NCBI RefSeq assembly: GCF_006345825.1
Contig: NZ_VCIX01000087.1
Location: 124,202 to 188,201, forward strand
DNA: 64,000 bases
From: Paenibacillus paridis
GTDB lineage: Bacteria; Bacillota; Bacilli; Paenibacillales; Paenibacillaceae
Direction of reading: 5' to 3'
In this document: positions 41,245 through 50,735 of the stretch, piece by piece
Position numbering within the stretch: position 1 is the stretch's first letter
Layout: every line of letters begins with the position of its first letter
Translations under genes and position numbers: made by a program
Notes under the pieces: generated by a model
What the model was told of the DNA's origin: nothing
The model's input: the letters and a program-made list of their open reading frames with translations, nothing else
Database searches by the model: none

Positions 41245-42291
41245 TTAGTCTCTTCCGTCATCCAAGAAAGCTGCTGGATTGCCTACCATTAGGGTTTGGA
41301 TTTGTTCATCTGTTATGCCCTCATCCTGCATCATCGGGATAATGTTGGTAATCACATGATCGAATCCCCAGCCTCCATAGTGGTGGATGCATGTTTTTAG
41401 GCAGACATCATTGGACAGCAATATTTTGGAGAGAAAGCCGTAATCAATTAATTCCTTGATTGCTCTTACCCTCTCTATATCTCTGGCAAAAAGGCCTTTC
41501 AGAACGCTCTTATGTCTTCTATCCGCATAAAACTCCTTTCCGAAATTGTCGAATTCAATATAAACCCCTTTATTCAGCAAATCTTTCATATAATCCATTT
41601 TCAGATCGACATCAATATGGTTAATACATATTTTCTCTGCAGATGCACCGTGTTCTGTTAGGATCTTCACGACCTCGTAACCATTCGTTGCCCATAGATC
41701 CGTATGCACATGGAGGCCAAGACCCGTTTCCTGTTGGGCTGTCGCCGCTGCGATCAGCGTCTTTTTTTCATTCGGATAAATGATTTCGCTTGTTCCGATC
41801 TCGCCAATGACACCTGCTTTAATTTCGGTGCCATCGATGCCGTATTTAATTTCTCGGAGTATTTCTTCCGCAATGGCATCAATCGTTTTATCATCCATAT
41901 CAGGAGGATGAGAGGCATTAATATAGTAGCCGCAGCCCGCTATGATATGGATATCAAGCGCCCTGGATAACCGAGCCAGTAAGATGGGGTCTCTGCCAAT
42001 ATCACGAAGAGTGAGATCGACAAATGTTTTCCCTCCGGCTTTCTTAAACTCATGGAGCTCCCATTCCATGATTTTCTCGTCATCCAATACCGCGTTATCC
42101 AACACCGCATAAGGATTTCTTTGGAGCTTGCCGAGATTGCTTAAGCTTACTTTCTCTTGCGAGAGCACCTTGCCCGATATCGTATGCGGAGCTGGCACCA
42201 GATCTCTTAGATCAATAAAAGCGTGCTCATGGGGCAGCACCAGTCCGAGACTGTCCGCCCGCACCTTCCCTGTCACTGTCATCACGGACAT
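41245..42291 (-). CDS. Phosphotriesterase-family metal hydrolase (lactonase-like)
   Basis: A 348-residue PTE-family barrel. I chose the ATG at 42291, with AAGGAAG 8 bases upstream, over a GTG overlapping that site. It opens SVMTVTGKVRADSLGLVLPHEH with the HxH, then VIGEIGTSE (bridging Glu), LHVHTD and NHID His residues, and SNDVC as the final Asp. All metal ligands are present. COG1735 members outside the pesticide-degrading branch mostly cleave lactones or phosphorylated sugar lactones. It is the first enzyme gene after the binding protein. Substrate unknown; a sugar lactone is favoured by the two amidohydrolases that follow. Confidence 0.85.
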   Translation of the reverse strand: MSVMTVTGKVRADSLGLVLPHEHAFIDLRDLVPAPHTISGKVLSQEKVSLSNLGKLQRNPYAVLDNAVLDDEKIMEWELHEFKKAGGKTFVDLTLRDIGRDPILLARLSRALDIHIIAGCGYYINASHPPDMDDKTIDAIAEEILREIKYGIDGTEIKAGVIGEIGTSEIIYPNEKKTLIAAATAQQETGLGLHVHTDLWATNGYEVVKILTEHGASAEKICINHIDVDLKMDYMKDLLNKGVYIEFDNFGKEFYADRRHKSVLKGLFARDIERVRAIKELIDYGFLSKILLSNDVCLKTCIHHYGGWGFDHVITNIIPMMQDEGITDEQIQTLMVGNPAAFLDDGRD

Positions 42292-42323
42292 TTCAAACAC
42301 TTCCTTGTCTTAGTCGCTTACTA

Positions 42324-42358
42324 GGAAAACAGGTGTTACCAGATAACATCTGTTTTCC
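42324..42358 (-). terminator. Intercistronic hairpin after the binding-protein gene
   Basis: GGAAAACAGGTGTTA and TAACATCTGTTTTCC form a 15-bp stem with one G-U pair around a 5-base loop, without a T-run. It lies 15 bases past the binding-protein stop; such hairpins usually protect the upstream mRNA and lower downstream expression, as in other sugar ABC operons. Confidence 0.65.
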
Positions 42359-42372
42359 CGGTCAGCTTTGTT

Positions 42373-44058
42373 TTATTTGCTTGCTTTCCATTTGGCTACT
42401 TCTGCCGTTATGGCATCGCCGCCAAGATTTTTCCAATTTGTTACGAACTCGTCAAAAGCGTCAATGGATGATTCACCCATAATAATTTTAGTGAAGGTTT
42501 CCAACTCCATTTTTTCCAAGGTTGATCCTTTTTCCACCAACGTCGGTGTAGGTCCCGCAATATATTTCGTCATAAGAAACCCATTGCTTTGGTGGTAGTC
42601 ATGCAGCAGCTTTTGAGCATCAAAGATTCTCGCATACATCCACCCTTCACTGTCGCCTGCTTCCCATTTTTTTAGGCTATCATAGAAAATTTTCTGTCCG
42701 GATGCCTTAGGATCGAGCAGTGTTTCGTCATTCTTCTCTAACGCACTTGATACCCTCGTATACATATCCAGATTTTGAGTAGGATTAGAGCCTGTGACTA
42801 GAGCATAGACCCACTTCGCAATATCACCATCTTGATTGATTGCAGTAAGCGGATATTTTGTCTTATCCCAGTCGTTGTGGAAAGCATTCAGCATCTTAAT
42901 TAGAGCCTCAGGGTGCTCCATCCCTTTTCTCACAACAAAATATTTGCCAATAGGAAACACCAATTGTGGTTTTGCTTGTTGATCGTCTATGGAAGGAAGC
43001 GCAAATGGCATCCAGTCCATCTCGGCATCCAATTTCTTGCCTTCGACAAAATAACTATTCGCGTACATTACGCCAAAAAACATTCCGAGTTTGCCGGCAT
43101 TGCCTGCTTGAATTAATTTTTCTATATCCTTTACGCCAAATTCACGGTCAATCCATCCTGCTTTGTACATTTCCTGAAGCTTGGCTAATGCCACCTGCAT
43201 TTCCGGTTGGATGCTTCCGTAAACATATTCACCAGCTTCATTCTCAACCCAGATTTGCGGATTAGCATGATAGCCATTGAAGAAACCATGTAGTCCAAAA
43301 ACGGCGTCATACAAAAGTTTGTCTAAACCTAGGCCATAGGTATCGTCTTTCTTATTTCCGTCGGGATCCTGTTTGGCGAACGCTTCCGCAATCTTAAATA
43401 CATCGTCCATCGTCTTTGGTTCAGGCAGGTTCAATTTCTTTAACCAATCCGTACGTATCCAGAGCAGCGGAGCATTATCATTCGCTCCGGGATTCACAGG
43501 GATACCTAGCAGTTTTCCGCCAAATGACGCAGAATCAAGGCCTAATCCGCCATCTTTACTCAATAATTCTTTCGTTAGCGGCGTGCCGTAGTTCTCCAAT
43601 GCCTCTGTTAAATCGGCTAGTTGATCCGCTTCAACCAATTGGTTAAACTGCGTGCCGTCAACTGGCATAATGTCAGGAAGCTTTCCAGAAGCCATCGTAA
43701 CATTAAACTTTTGGTTATATTGCGTTGGGTCAGCGACCCATAAATATTTTAGTTTAATGCCAAACTCATCAAAGTAGAGTTGATTCCAAGCGTTTTTATC
43801 AATAGAATCCCCTTCGGCGAATTTAGTCGTTGAGTCCAGCATTCTTACTGCCGTCACTTCAATTGGCGGATCAATCTTCCCAAGCGGGTCGTAGCTGACA
43901 GCCGTTTCCTCGGGTGAGCTTGTTTCCGTCTTACTCGTTGGGGCACTTGACCCTTCTGGTTCTTTCCCTTCATTATTTTTTGTGCTGCAAGCCGAGACAA
44001 AGACCATCGTGAAAACCAATACGGACAACAGGATACTTTTAGCGGCCTTACCCTTCAT
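42373..44058 (-). CDS. LplA-type sugar-binding lipoprotein
   Basis: A 561-residue binding protein, long as usual for the LplA/YtcQ branch. Start at the ATG with GGGGGAC five bases upstream; an ATG at 44100 would include this site. The signal MKGKAAKSILLSVLVFTMVF leads to lipobox VSAC, then a Glu/Ser/Thr tether. The binding fold starts DPPIEVTAVRMLDSTTKF. It follows the YesM/YesN genes by about 100 bases and precedes the catabolic genes; its permeases are encoded eight genes downstream. The ligand is unknown but is expected to be a glycoside larger than a disaccharide. Confidence 0.92.
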   Translation of the reverse strand: MKGKAAKSILLSVLVFTMVFVSACSTKNNEGKEPEGSSAPTSKTETSSPEETAVSYDPLGKIDPPIEVTAVRMLDSTTKFAEGDSIDKNAWNQLYFDEFGIKLKYLWVADPTQYNQKFNVTMASGKLPDIMPVDGTQFNQLVEADQLADLTEALENYGTPLTKELLSKDGGLGLDSASFGGKLLGIPVNPGANDNAPLLWIRTDWLKKLNLPEPKTMDDVFKIAEAFAKQDPDGNKKDDTYGLGLDKLLYDAVFGLHGFFNGYHANPQIWVENEAGEYVYGSIQPEMQVALAKLQEMYKAGWIDREFGVKDIEKLIQAGNAGKLGMFFGVMYANSYFVEGKKLDAEMDWMPFALPSIDDQQAKPQLVFPIGKYFVVRKGMEHPEALIKMLNAFHNDWDKTKYPLTAINQDGDIAKWVYALVTGSNPTQNLDMYTRVSSALEKNDETLLDPKASGQKIFYDSLKKWEAGDSEGWMYARIFDAQKLLHDYHQSNGFLMTKYIAGPTPTLVEKGSTLEKMELETFTKIIMGESSIDAFDEFVTNWKNLGGDAITAEVAKWKASK

Positions 44059-44163
44059 ATTTTGTCCCCCTATATCAATTAGTTCTTGCATAATTATCAT
44101 AAAATAACTGAAAAGCCGAAGCTATTTGCCAATCTTGCTTTCCTTGACTTCTATTGCTTTCTT

Positions 44164-45846
44164 CTACTCTTGCATGGTTTGAAACCGATCCCGGTATTCT
44201 TGAGGAGTCAATTTAAACATTTTTTTGAAGGAGCGGTTGAATTGCGGAGCAGCCTCATACCCTACATGGAGAGCAATTTCCCCAATTTTTATGGAAGTCT
44301 CCGCTAGCTGCTGCTGTGCTTTCTTCATGCGTTCCTTGGTGATATAGTCGGAGAGCATCGTACCCGTCATTCGTTTATATAGCCGGGATAAATACGTTGG
44401 ACTGTGATGTACGACTGTCGATAGCTTGGTCAATGACAAATCGCCGCCAAGATGTGCTTGCGTATATTGATGTATAGCTGATATTAAACGCTCGCCTTGT
44501 TCGTCAGCAGCAGGCTCATACTGCTCCAGCACGTAATCAGCTACTTTAGCTAAGTAAGCAACCGCATCTGTCCATGATTCATGTGCATCATACTGCGTCA
44601 TTTTCCCAATATTCATTTTTACTGACAGCTCATTGAACAGCCCTGCGCGAATTGCGTAAGAGATCAAGCTAAGCGAAACCGAATAAAACAGCTCCAACTG
44701 GTACTTGTACCCGGGTAAGTCATCCCCATTCATAATTTCATCGTATAACGTCGTAAACTGCTCCGCTTGTCCACTCGATAAGTATTGTTCAAGCAATTCG
44801 AATTGCTTCTTATTGTTCATAGAGTCAGAGAATGGATGGCTGCGGCCCGAATCCATATGAAGCCCGAACTGCTCGGAGTCCTGAATGAGAAGCTCCTGTC
44901 GGTTATGGGAGCCATCGCCAAGCAATGCCTTCAAATAGTGGAATTGTGCGCCGATGTTTCGCCACTCATAGGCATCCCGTCCAATAACAAAGGATAAGGG
45001 CAGCTTCAATAGCTGTCTGCATGTCTGCTGAACAGCCTCTATGATGCCGTATACTCTTGTTTTCAAATTTTGCCAAGCCTTCAGTTTCTGCTCCTCATTC
45101 AAAGGATCTGCGGCCTTCAGCTCTTTAGGCTGCATGAACCAGAGAAATTTAGTAGATTCGACAACGACGAAAACATGTTCAACCGTAAGATCAAAGTATT
45201 CCTCGGCAATATTCTGGCAAGCATAGATAAGCAAGGTACGATCCAGATCGCTTAATGTCATTGGCCAAATATCAACTCTGCCGAGGACGAGAAATACCCC
45301 CTCGCCAGCCGCTAACGGAATTTCAGACTTGGCAAACCTAGCCTCCATTTCTTGCAGCGATAAAGAAGGGCTCCGCATCAATTCGAACAGCGTATTTTTT
45401 TGCAGGGCGGGAATAGCCAGCTGCAGCTTTTTCTTTGCATTCATCATATAATCCACGCCGTCTTCAACCCTATCGAGTTCCGCGAATGCCTTCTCCACGG
45501 CCGCCAAAATAACGTGGTCATCTTCATTTTTCAGCACATAATCCACGACACCGCCTGTCCGAATGGCCTGGCGTGCATAGTCCGCTTCGTTATATCCCGT
45601 TAGGAAAATCACCTTGCTTCGCGGCCAGCTTTGGACGATTTTTTTATGCAGCTCCATCCCGCTCATGCCAGGCATCCGAATATCTGAAATGACCACATCG
45701 ATCCGGACCTGCTGCATACAATCCAGCGCTTCATAAACGTTATAAGCCCGATAGGCCTCAAGCTCTAAGTGAACAGCCTCCTGAAGCAATCGATACATAC
45801 TATTCACAATAATAGGCTCATCATCGACGATAAGTACCCGGTACAT
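44164..45846 (-). CDS. YesN-type AraC-family response regulator (second system)
   Basis: A 560-residue regulator. Receiver domain with DDE near residue 9, phosphoacceptor in DVVISDIRMPGMSG and Lys in VVDYVLKNED. A long central region is followed by two AraC helix-turn-helix motifs (LSLTKLSTVVHHSPTYLSRLYKR; IGEIALHVGYEAAPQFNRSFKK). I prefer the ATG at 45846, with AAAGGAG 7 bases upstream, over the one that overlaps the kinase stop. It is translationally coupled to the kinase and lies directly before the binding-protein gene, so it is the likely activator of the catabolic operon. Confidence 0.93.
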   Translation of the reverse strand: MYRVLIVDDEPIIVNSMYRLLQEAVHLELEAYRAYNVYEALDCMQQVRIDVVISDIRMPGMSGMELHKKIVQSWPRSKVIFLTGYNEADYARQAIRTGGVVDYVLKNEDDHVILAAVEKAFAELDRVEDGVDYMMNAKKKLQLAIPALQKNTLFELMRSPSLSLQEMEARFAKSEIPLAAGEGVFLVLGRVDIWPMTLSDLDRTLLIYACQNIAEEYFDLTVEHVFVVVESTKFLWFMQPKELKAADPLNEEQKLKAWQNLKTRVYGIIEAVQQTCRQLLKLPLSFVIGRDAYEWRNIGAQFHYLKALLGDGSHNRQELLIQDSEQFGLHMDSGRSHPFSDSMNNKKQFELLEQYLSSGQAEQFTTLYDEIMNGDDLPGYKYQLELFYSVSLSLISYAIRAGLFNELSVKMNIGKMTQYDAHESWTDAVAYLAKVADYVLEQYEPAADEQGERLISAIHQYTQAHLGGDLSLTKLSTVVHHSPTYLSRLYKRMTGTMLSDYITKERMKKAQQQLAETSIKIGEIALHVGYEAAPQFNRSFKKMFKLTPQEYRDRFQTMQE

Positions 45847-45848
45847 AG

Positions 45849-47591
45849 TCATTCTCCTTTGTCATGTGGGATATAAATGCTTATCCGTAAACCACCGCCC
45901 GCGCCGGGCATAACTTCAAGCCCGCCATGCTCGCCATATTTCAGCTTTAAGCGGCGATGAATATTAATAAGTCCCGTTGTCTCTCCTTCTTCTTCGAAGG
46001 CGATTTTCCGGATCATGCTAGACATTTGCTCTTCAGTCATTCCCAAACCGTTGTCCTCAACGGAAAAATACAGCCTATCCGCAGTCGCTTCAAAGGTAAT
46101 GGCCAAGCTTCCACCGGCAACCATATCACCGAGTCCATGCTCGTAAGCATTTTCCACCAGCGGCTGTAAGATTAAGCGCGGGATCATCACTCCGCGATAG
46201 GCCTCAGGAAGCGGCTCGAAATTGACCGATATTCGATTCGAGAACCTTATATTTTGAATTTCGACGTAAGAACGGGCGTGATTCACTTCATCCTCCAGTG
46301 AAACCTCTTCCAAGCCATTTCTAGTAATATAGTGAAAATAGTCGCCTAGGTTTTTGGATACCAGCTCTGCCGTTTCATTCTCATCATTTTTAATTAAACG
46401 ATGCAAAATAAAAAAACTGTTATACAGAAAATGAGGCGTGATCTGCATTTGCAGCTGTTTTAATTCCGACTGCTGCAGCCTAATTTTCTGAACATACAGC
46501 TCGTCAATTAGCGTTCGCAAGTTCTGTACTGTTCGATCAAACTGATTAAAGATGTTTCCGAATTCATCCTGACGGGTCGTGGGAGTCGTCGTTTGAAAAT
46601 TACCGCCCTCCACATTTCTGAATCTTCTGATCAATAGCTGAAGCGGCCGGTGAATTAATAAATAAATGCCATAAGAAAATAGGGTAACGATAATGAAAGA
46701 GCTTCCTACTATGAGCCAGAACCATGTTCCATACGTTTTCAGCTGCCCAACAATGACATTCTCGGGAAAAAAGAAGAGCAGGGAGACTTCCAAAAAGGAT
46801 GATTTCTCATAGACGGCCATATATTTCTCTTTGTCCACGTTGATTTGTTTCGTAAACGCTGTTGATTCTTGCATCGATTTCTTTAATTTTTGTTTGATTT
46901 GCGTTAGATGCTCCGGATATTTATGATTGGAAATCATCCAGTTATCGCTAAATAATATCGCTCCGCCTTCCTGCGGGAAGGCATTCAACGCATTTGTAAG
47001 CGCATCCGTAGATAATTCGATATTTTGAATAAATTGTGGTGCCTTGGCGTTATTCATAGCATTGTTTGGATATGTCAAATTCAAATAAAAACGATCTTGC
47101 CAGAAGGTAACCGGAACTTTACTCTTATTCGTGGCTATTGCTATTTCCTCAGCCTTTTCTCTTGTGCTTAAGGTCTCTTCGGCACTCGAGGTTGAAACTG
47201 CTCCGTTAATGGAATCAATATAAATCGTAATATCTTTGATATAAATGCTGGAATCCTTCAGCGTAGTTATTTTGAGCTTCAAATCATTCATGGCCTTCAC
47301 TCGTTGGTAATCCGACATAATCGATATGGCGTTACTCAATTGCATAAGGTCTTCATCATTGATAAACTCCTGCTGCGTTTGAATGATCCTCTCCAACTCC
47401 TTCTCGAGCGATAAGAAATAGTAATGGATATTGGTTGTAATCGAGTTGGATATTTGGCTTTTAACCTCCTGCTTACCTAGCTCATTCAATACGAGGCTTA
47501 ATGTAAACAAGGGGGTAGTTATAATTAGAAAAGTAATCATCAGCTTTGGGAAAATAGGAATATTACCAATCTTCTGCTTTATCCACAACAA
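45849..47591 (-). CDS. YesM-type sensor histidine kinase (second system)
   Basis: A 580-residue kinase with TTG start and AAAGGAGG about 11 bases upstream. Span 1 (KLMITFLIITTPLFTLSLVL) is near the N-terminus and span 2 near residues 285-310 (WFWLIVGSSFIIVTLFSYGIY). Between them is the external sensing domain. HAMP follows, then QITPHFLYNSFFILHRL with His387 and an HATPase with VENAYEHG and DNGLGM. The operon order kinase-regulator-binding protein is usual for sugar-sensing systems in Paenibacillus. It probably senses the substrate bound to the LplA-type lipoprotein or the free sugar. Confidence 0.93.
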   Translation of the reverse strand: MLWIKQKIGNIPIFPKLMITFLIITTPLFTLSLVLNELGKQEVKSQISNSITTNIHYYFLSLEKELERIIQTQQEFINDEDLMQLSNAISIMSDYQRVKAMNDLKLKITTLKDSSIYIKDITIYIDSINGAVSTSSAEETLSTREKAEEIAIATNKSKVPVTFWQDRFYLNLTYPNNAMNNAKAPQFIQNIELSTDALTNALNAFPQEGGAILFSDNWMISNHKYPEHLTQIKQKLKKSMQESTAFTKQINVDKEKYMAVYEKSSFLEVSLLFFFPENVIVGQLKTYGTWFWLIVGSSFIIVTLFSYGIYLLIHRPLQLLIRRFRNVEGGNFQTTTPTTRQDEFGNIFNQFDRTVQNLRTLIDELYVQKIRLQQSELKQLQMQITPHFLYNSFFILHRLIKNDENETAELVSKNLGDYFHYITRNGLEEVSLEDEVNHARSYVEIQNIRFSNRISVNFEPLPEAYRGVMIPRLILQPLVENAYEHGLGDMVAGGSLAITFEATADRLYFSVEDNGLGMTEEQMSSMIRKIAFEEEGETTGLINIHRRLKLKYGEHGGLEVMPGAGGGLRISIYIPHDKGE

Positions 47592-47710
47592 AGGCTACCA
47601 TTCCTCCTTTTTCCCCACAGTATACGGCAATTCCATTGAATTAACTATGAAAATCAAATGCCTTTTCTATAACTGATTTTAACTGCAATTTTATAAACGC
47701 CTATATTGAA

Positions 47711-47740
47711 AAAGAAAAAAGCCTTAGCTAAGCAAGGCTT
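47711..47740 (-). terminator. Rho-independent terminator of the NagB-like/PIG-L operon
   Basis: On the minus strand AAGCCTT and AAGGCTT pair, with inner GCTTAGCT pairs, followed by TTTTTTCTTTTT, 30 bases past the NagB-like stop. It separates this operon from the kinase gene. Confidence 0.85.
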
Positions 47741-47771
47741 CTCCAAAATGCACTTTACAACTACATAATGC

Positions 47772-48722
47772 TTAATTCACATCCGCCTCCAGCGGGCCTG
47801 CCAATTCATCGAGGTAAAATAATTTGCCTGGCAATGTCGGCATATAGGTGGAAGGGAGCCATCGATCAGGACCATATCGCAACGTGGTCCAAAGCGACAG
47901 TCCCTGCCACTGCATGCCTCGGCCCAAGGCTCCATCGCAGCCGCCTATTATTTTGTCGGATTGCAGAAATAAACCCGGTCCAATTGTATTCGCACGGCAC
48001 GGGACTAGCGTGGTCCGGCTTTTGAAGCTTGTCATCGCATTCTGTTCAATCGTCAGCGGATGAAGCTGCGCGCCGATTCGGTGCGTCTGCTTGCTCCATT
48101 CTTCATCACTCGTAAACTCTGCCCCGAAATGCGGCTCCCAGAACGCGATATGCAGCATTCGGCCGATTCCAAATACGGTAATCAGCTCCGCGCCTTCAGC
48201 TTTTAAATTAGCGATCTTGGCCGCATAGGTCGGCAATGATTCCAATGTTGCAAAGTGACGCTGATCCACAGGCACAGTCAGCTCGCCAAGCGGCCCATAG
48301 AACGCCTGCTCCATAGCGAATTGGAACGAGCCCTTATGGTCTGGAGGTAAGGTTCGTCCTTCTGCGTCGCTCCATTCATCCATATTAAAGCCGTATACAT
48401 GCGAGCAATTGATATTCCATTCCTTCAGAAAGTAAACCGCCCATTTATACATACCCATCGGTCCGACTGGCAAAATAAAAGCCACTTTACACCCCTCAAG
48501 CTTGCTCTGACGAATTTGCCATGCAATCTCATGTCCCATTTTCACGTCGAGCTCTTGCACTTCGTTACAAGAAATGAGCTGAAACGCCTCGTTCCAGAAA
48601 GGCTGGCGTTCTCCGATCGTCTCTGGAGGATTTGAGCAGCACTTATCAATCGCTTCCATATTCCAACCAGCCGGATAGAAATTTTCCAACAAGGACCCTT
48701 GCACCGTTTGCACAAAATTCAT
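47772..48722 (-). CDS. Glucosamine-6-phosphate deaminase-like protein (NagB/RpiA fold)
   Basis: A 316-residue protein, longer than classical NagB (about 240-270). The ATG at 48722 has GGGAGAG 8 bases upstream. Visible NagB features: FILPVGPMGMY (phosphate loop region), HVYGFNMDEWSD (catalytic Asp loop) and VFGIGRMLHIAFWEPH. In NagB the last motif is GIGxDGHIAFNEP, so here the Asp-Gly pair is Met-Leu and Asn is Trp. The His and Glu are kept. It may act on a related amino sugar phosphate or have another role. It is second in an operon with a PIG-L deacetylase. Confidence 0.85.
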   Translation of the reverse strand: MNFVQTVQGSLLENFYPAGWNMEAIDKCCSNPPETIGERQPFWNEAFQLISCNEVQELDVKMGHEIAWQIRQSKLEGCKVAFILPVGPMGMYKWAVYFLKEWNINCSHVYGFNMDEWSDAEGRTLPPDHKGSFQFAMEQAFYGPLGELTVPVDQRHFATLESLPTYAAKIANLKAEGAELITVFGIGRMLHIAFWEPHFGAEFTSDEEWSKQTHRIGAQLHPLTIEQNAMTSFKSRTTLVPCRANTIGPGLFLQSDKIIGGCDGALGRGMQWQGLSLWTTLRYGPDRWLPSTYMPTLPGKLFYLDELAGPLEADVN

Positions 48723-48791
48723 GCTTGCCACTCTCCCATTCCATTTATTTATTCACTTTTATGTGTCCTAACAGCGTATGCAGCCATTTAA

Positions 48792-49502
48792 TTACGGCAA
48801 TAATCTCTCGGTGGTTAACCGCGGCCAAGCTTGGCTTTGCTTAAAGCCTTCCGCATAAGGCTTCCCGCATTGAAGTCCGCGGAATTTAGAGACCGTTCTG
48901 ACAAAATCCAGAAAGTCGATGCCATCATGCTCATACAGCCATTTGATCTGGCTTTCGTGGCAGTCATTCATTTGAATCTTCGTCTCGATAAAGTCACTAA
49001 TATCCACGTATTCGGTAGGCAGAAAATTGACTCCGGCAAGCGTATCCATATAGTAGAGCGGAGCAACCTTATGATGAGCCTCTTCCCCTTCTGCATGATG
49101 ATAATGAGGTACGGTTGCCGCAAAGCTCGCATCAAATACGGCACGGGATACCTCCATATGGTCCTTCATATAATCCTCAGGCGGATGCGTGATGATATAA
49201 TCCGGTTTCACCCTGCGAATCACCTGAACAAGTTTACTTATTAGCTCCTCTTGATCCGACCTCACTGCCAGATCGGGAACGTCCAGGCTAATCACTTCCG
49301 CACCAATCAGCTGTCCAGCTTTTATGGCCTCAAGTCTTCTCAGCTGTTTCAATTGATCTGGCTGGATCACTTTATGCCCTTTATCTCCACTAGCCACATG
49401 AACCATCGTTACCTGATGCCCTTGCGAGGCCAGCTTCGCCAAGGTTCCTCCACAACCTATTTCCAGATCATCCGGATGACAGCCTACAGCTAGTACATTC
49501 AT
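48792..49502 (-). CDS. PIG-L/LmbE-family deacetylase
   Basis: A 236-residue zinc deacetylase. Motif MNVLAVGCHPDDLEIGCGGT gives the HPDD zinc site, with a further His in DYMKDHMEVSRAV and the conserved IITHPPEDY. The family removes N-acetyl groups from GlcNAc-containing small molecules such as bacillithiol precursors or chitobiose-like sugars. GTG and ATG starts overlap; I use the ATG at 49502. It is first in a two-gene operon; deacetylation followed by the NagB-like step is a logical pair for an N-acetyl amino sugar. Confidence 0.88.
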   Translation of the reverse strand: MNVLAVGCHPDDLEIGCGGTLAKLASQGHQVTMVHVASGDKGHKVIQPDQLKQLRRLEAIKAGQLIGAEVISLDVPDLAVRSDQEELISKLVQVIRRVKPDYIITHPPEDYMKDHMEVSRAVFDASFAATVPHYHHAEGEEAHHKVAPLYYMDTLAGVNFLPTEYVDISDFIETKIQMNDCHESQIKWLYEHDGIDFLDFVRTVSKFRGLQCGKPYAEGFKQSQAWPRLTTERLLP

Positions 49503-49650
49503 CACATCTCACCCATTCCTTTTTATTGCTAATCTGCTACTATAAGTGTAAGCGGTCTCCTTCTCCTGATCTTTAGCAAAAAGAACTTGAATAATAGCAA
49601 TTAGTCCAAAATGGACATCCTGTTCAACGATTCAAAGGAGGCAATCGCCA

Positions 49651-50547
49651 ATGAAGGATAGTTACTTCACGCCTACTAAGCTTAACGAGCCGTTATCCAT
49701 CAAACAGCTGGTTTCCTTCCATTATTTTGAGTTTTCCAAAGATTTCGCTTTTGAAGGGGAGAAGCATGATTTCTGGGAATTCGTTTACGTAGATAAAGGA
49801 GAGCTGGAGGTTTTTGCAGACACGGATGGCTATCAGTTGAAGCAAGGCGATATGATCTTTCATAAACCGAACGAATTTCATGGCGTCTGGGCCAACAAGA
49901 AAATCGCGCCTAACGTCATTATTTTGTCATTCATTTGTTTCTCCAAAGAAATAGCGTTTTTTGAAAATAAAATTTTCACTTTGGACGCTGAGCAGCAGGA
50001 GCTATTAGCTAAAATTATGAAGCATGGCTTCGCAGCCTTTACGCCTCCTTTCGATGATCCGCGAAACCATGCCCTTACTAGAAATTCAGAAGCACCTATC
50101 GGTTCCGAGCAACTGATCAAACTCTATTTGGAAATGCTTCTGATCCACTTGAGAAATACGGGAGACAAGCTCGTCAGACGGGAGCAGCGATTGTCAGCCT
50201 CCATCAAGCAGCGGAGCGAAGAGGATCTCGTTAGCCGCATGTGCGCGTATATGGAAGAACATATTTATGAAGATATTCGCCTCGAGCACATCTACAAAAC
50301 ATTTCATTTAAGCAAAAGCCATGCGCTTACCATTTTCAAAAAAAACAAGGACGTCAGCATTATGAAGTATTATCGCCATTTAAAAATCCAACTGGCCAAA
50401 CGCATGATTCGCGAGCAGCGGCATACCTTTACAGAAATTGCGGAGCAGCTTCATTACGGCAGCGTGCATAGCTTCTCCAGACATTTCAAATCGATTACGG
50501 ACATGTCGCCTTCCGAATATTTGCGTACGGTTATGGCGAAGATTTGA
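49651..50547 (+). CDS. AraC-family regulator with cupin sensor domain
   Basis: A 298-residue regulator, ATG with AAAGGAGG 10 bases upstream. An N-terminal cupin-like domain (DFWEFVYVDKGELEVFADTDGYQLKQGDMIFHKPNEFHGV) binds a small sugar; the C-terminal two helix-turn-helix motifs are IRLEHIYKTFHLSKSHALTIFKKN and FTEIAEQLHYGSVHSFSRHFKS. Divergent from the PIG-L/NagB-like operon with a 148-base shared gap, it most likely controls that operon in response to an amino sugar. Confidence 0.92.
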   Translation: MKDSYFTPTKLNEPLSIKQLVSFHYFEFSKDFAFEGEKHDFWEFVYVDKGELEVFADTDGYQLKQGDMIFHKPNEFHGVWANKKIAPNVIILSFICFSKEIAFFENKIFTLDAEQQELLAKIMKHGFAAFTPPFDDPRNHALTRNSEAPIGSEQLIKLYLEMLLIHLRNTGDKLVRREQRLSASIKQRSEEDLVSRMCAYMEEHIYEDIRLEHIYKTFHLSKSHALTIFKKNKDVSIMKYYRHLKIQLAKRMIREQRHTFTEIAEQLHYGSVHSFSRHFKSITDMSPSEYLRTVMAKI

Positions 50548-50572
50548 AATGTGATTCCGGTCAAAAAAAAAT

Positions 50573-50609
50573 GATCCGGTAGCTGCCTTCTGCAAGCAGC
50601 AACGGGATC
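50573..50609 (-). terminator. Rho-independent terminator of the FAD oxidoreductase gene
   Basis: On the minus strand GATCCCGTTGCTGC pairs with GCAGCTACCGGATC, followed by ATTTTTTTTT. The stem has two internal mismatches. It can also slow the convergent AraC transcript. Confidence 0.8.
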
Positions 50610-50735
50610 ATCGATGTAGGGCATTTGATATTAAATCAGGTATCATTTGGCTATAGTGATTTTATTAACCCCATCTTAATTTTGTCGATTAAAGGCTGAT
50701 TGAACAGGGCAATCGATTGCAAGGCCGCCACAATT

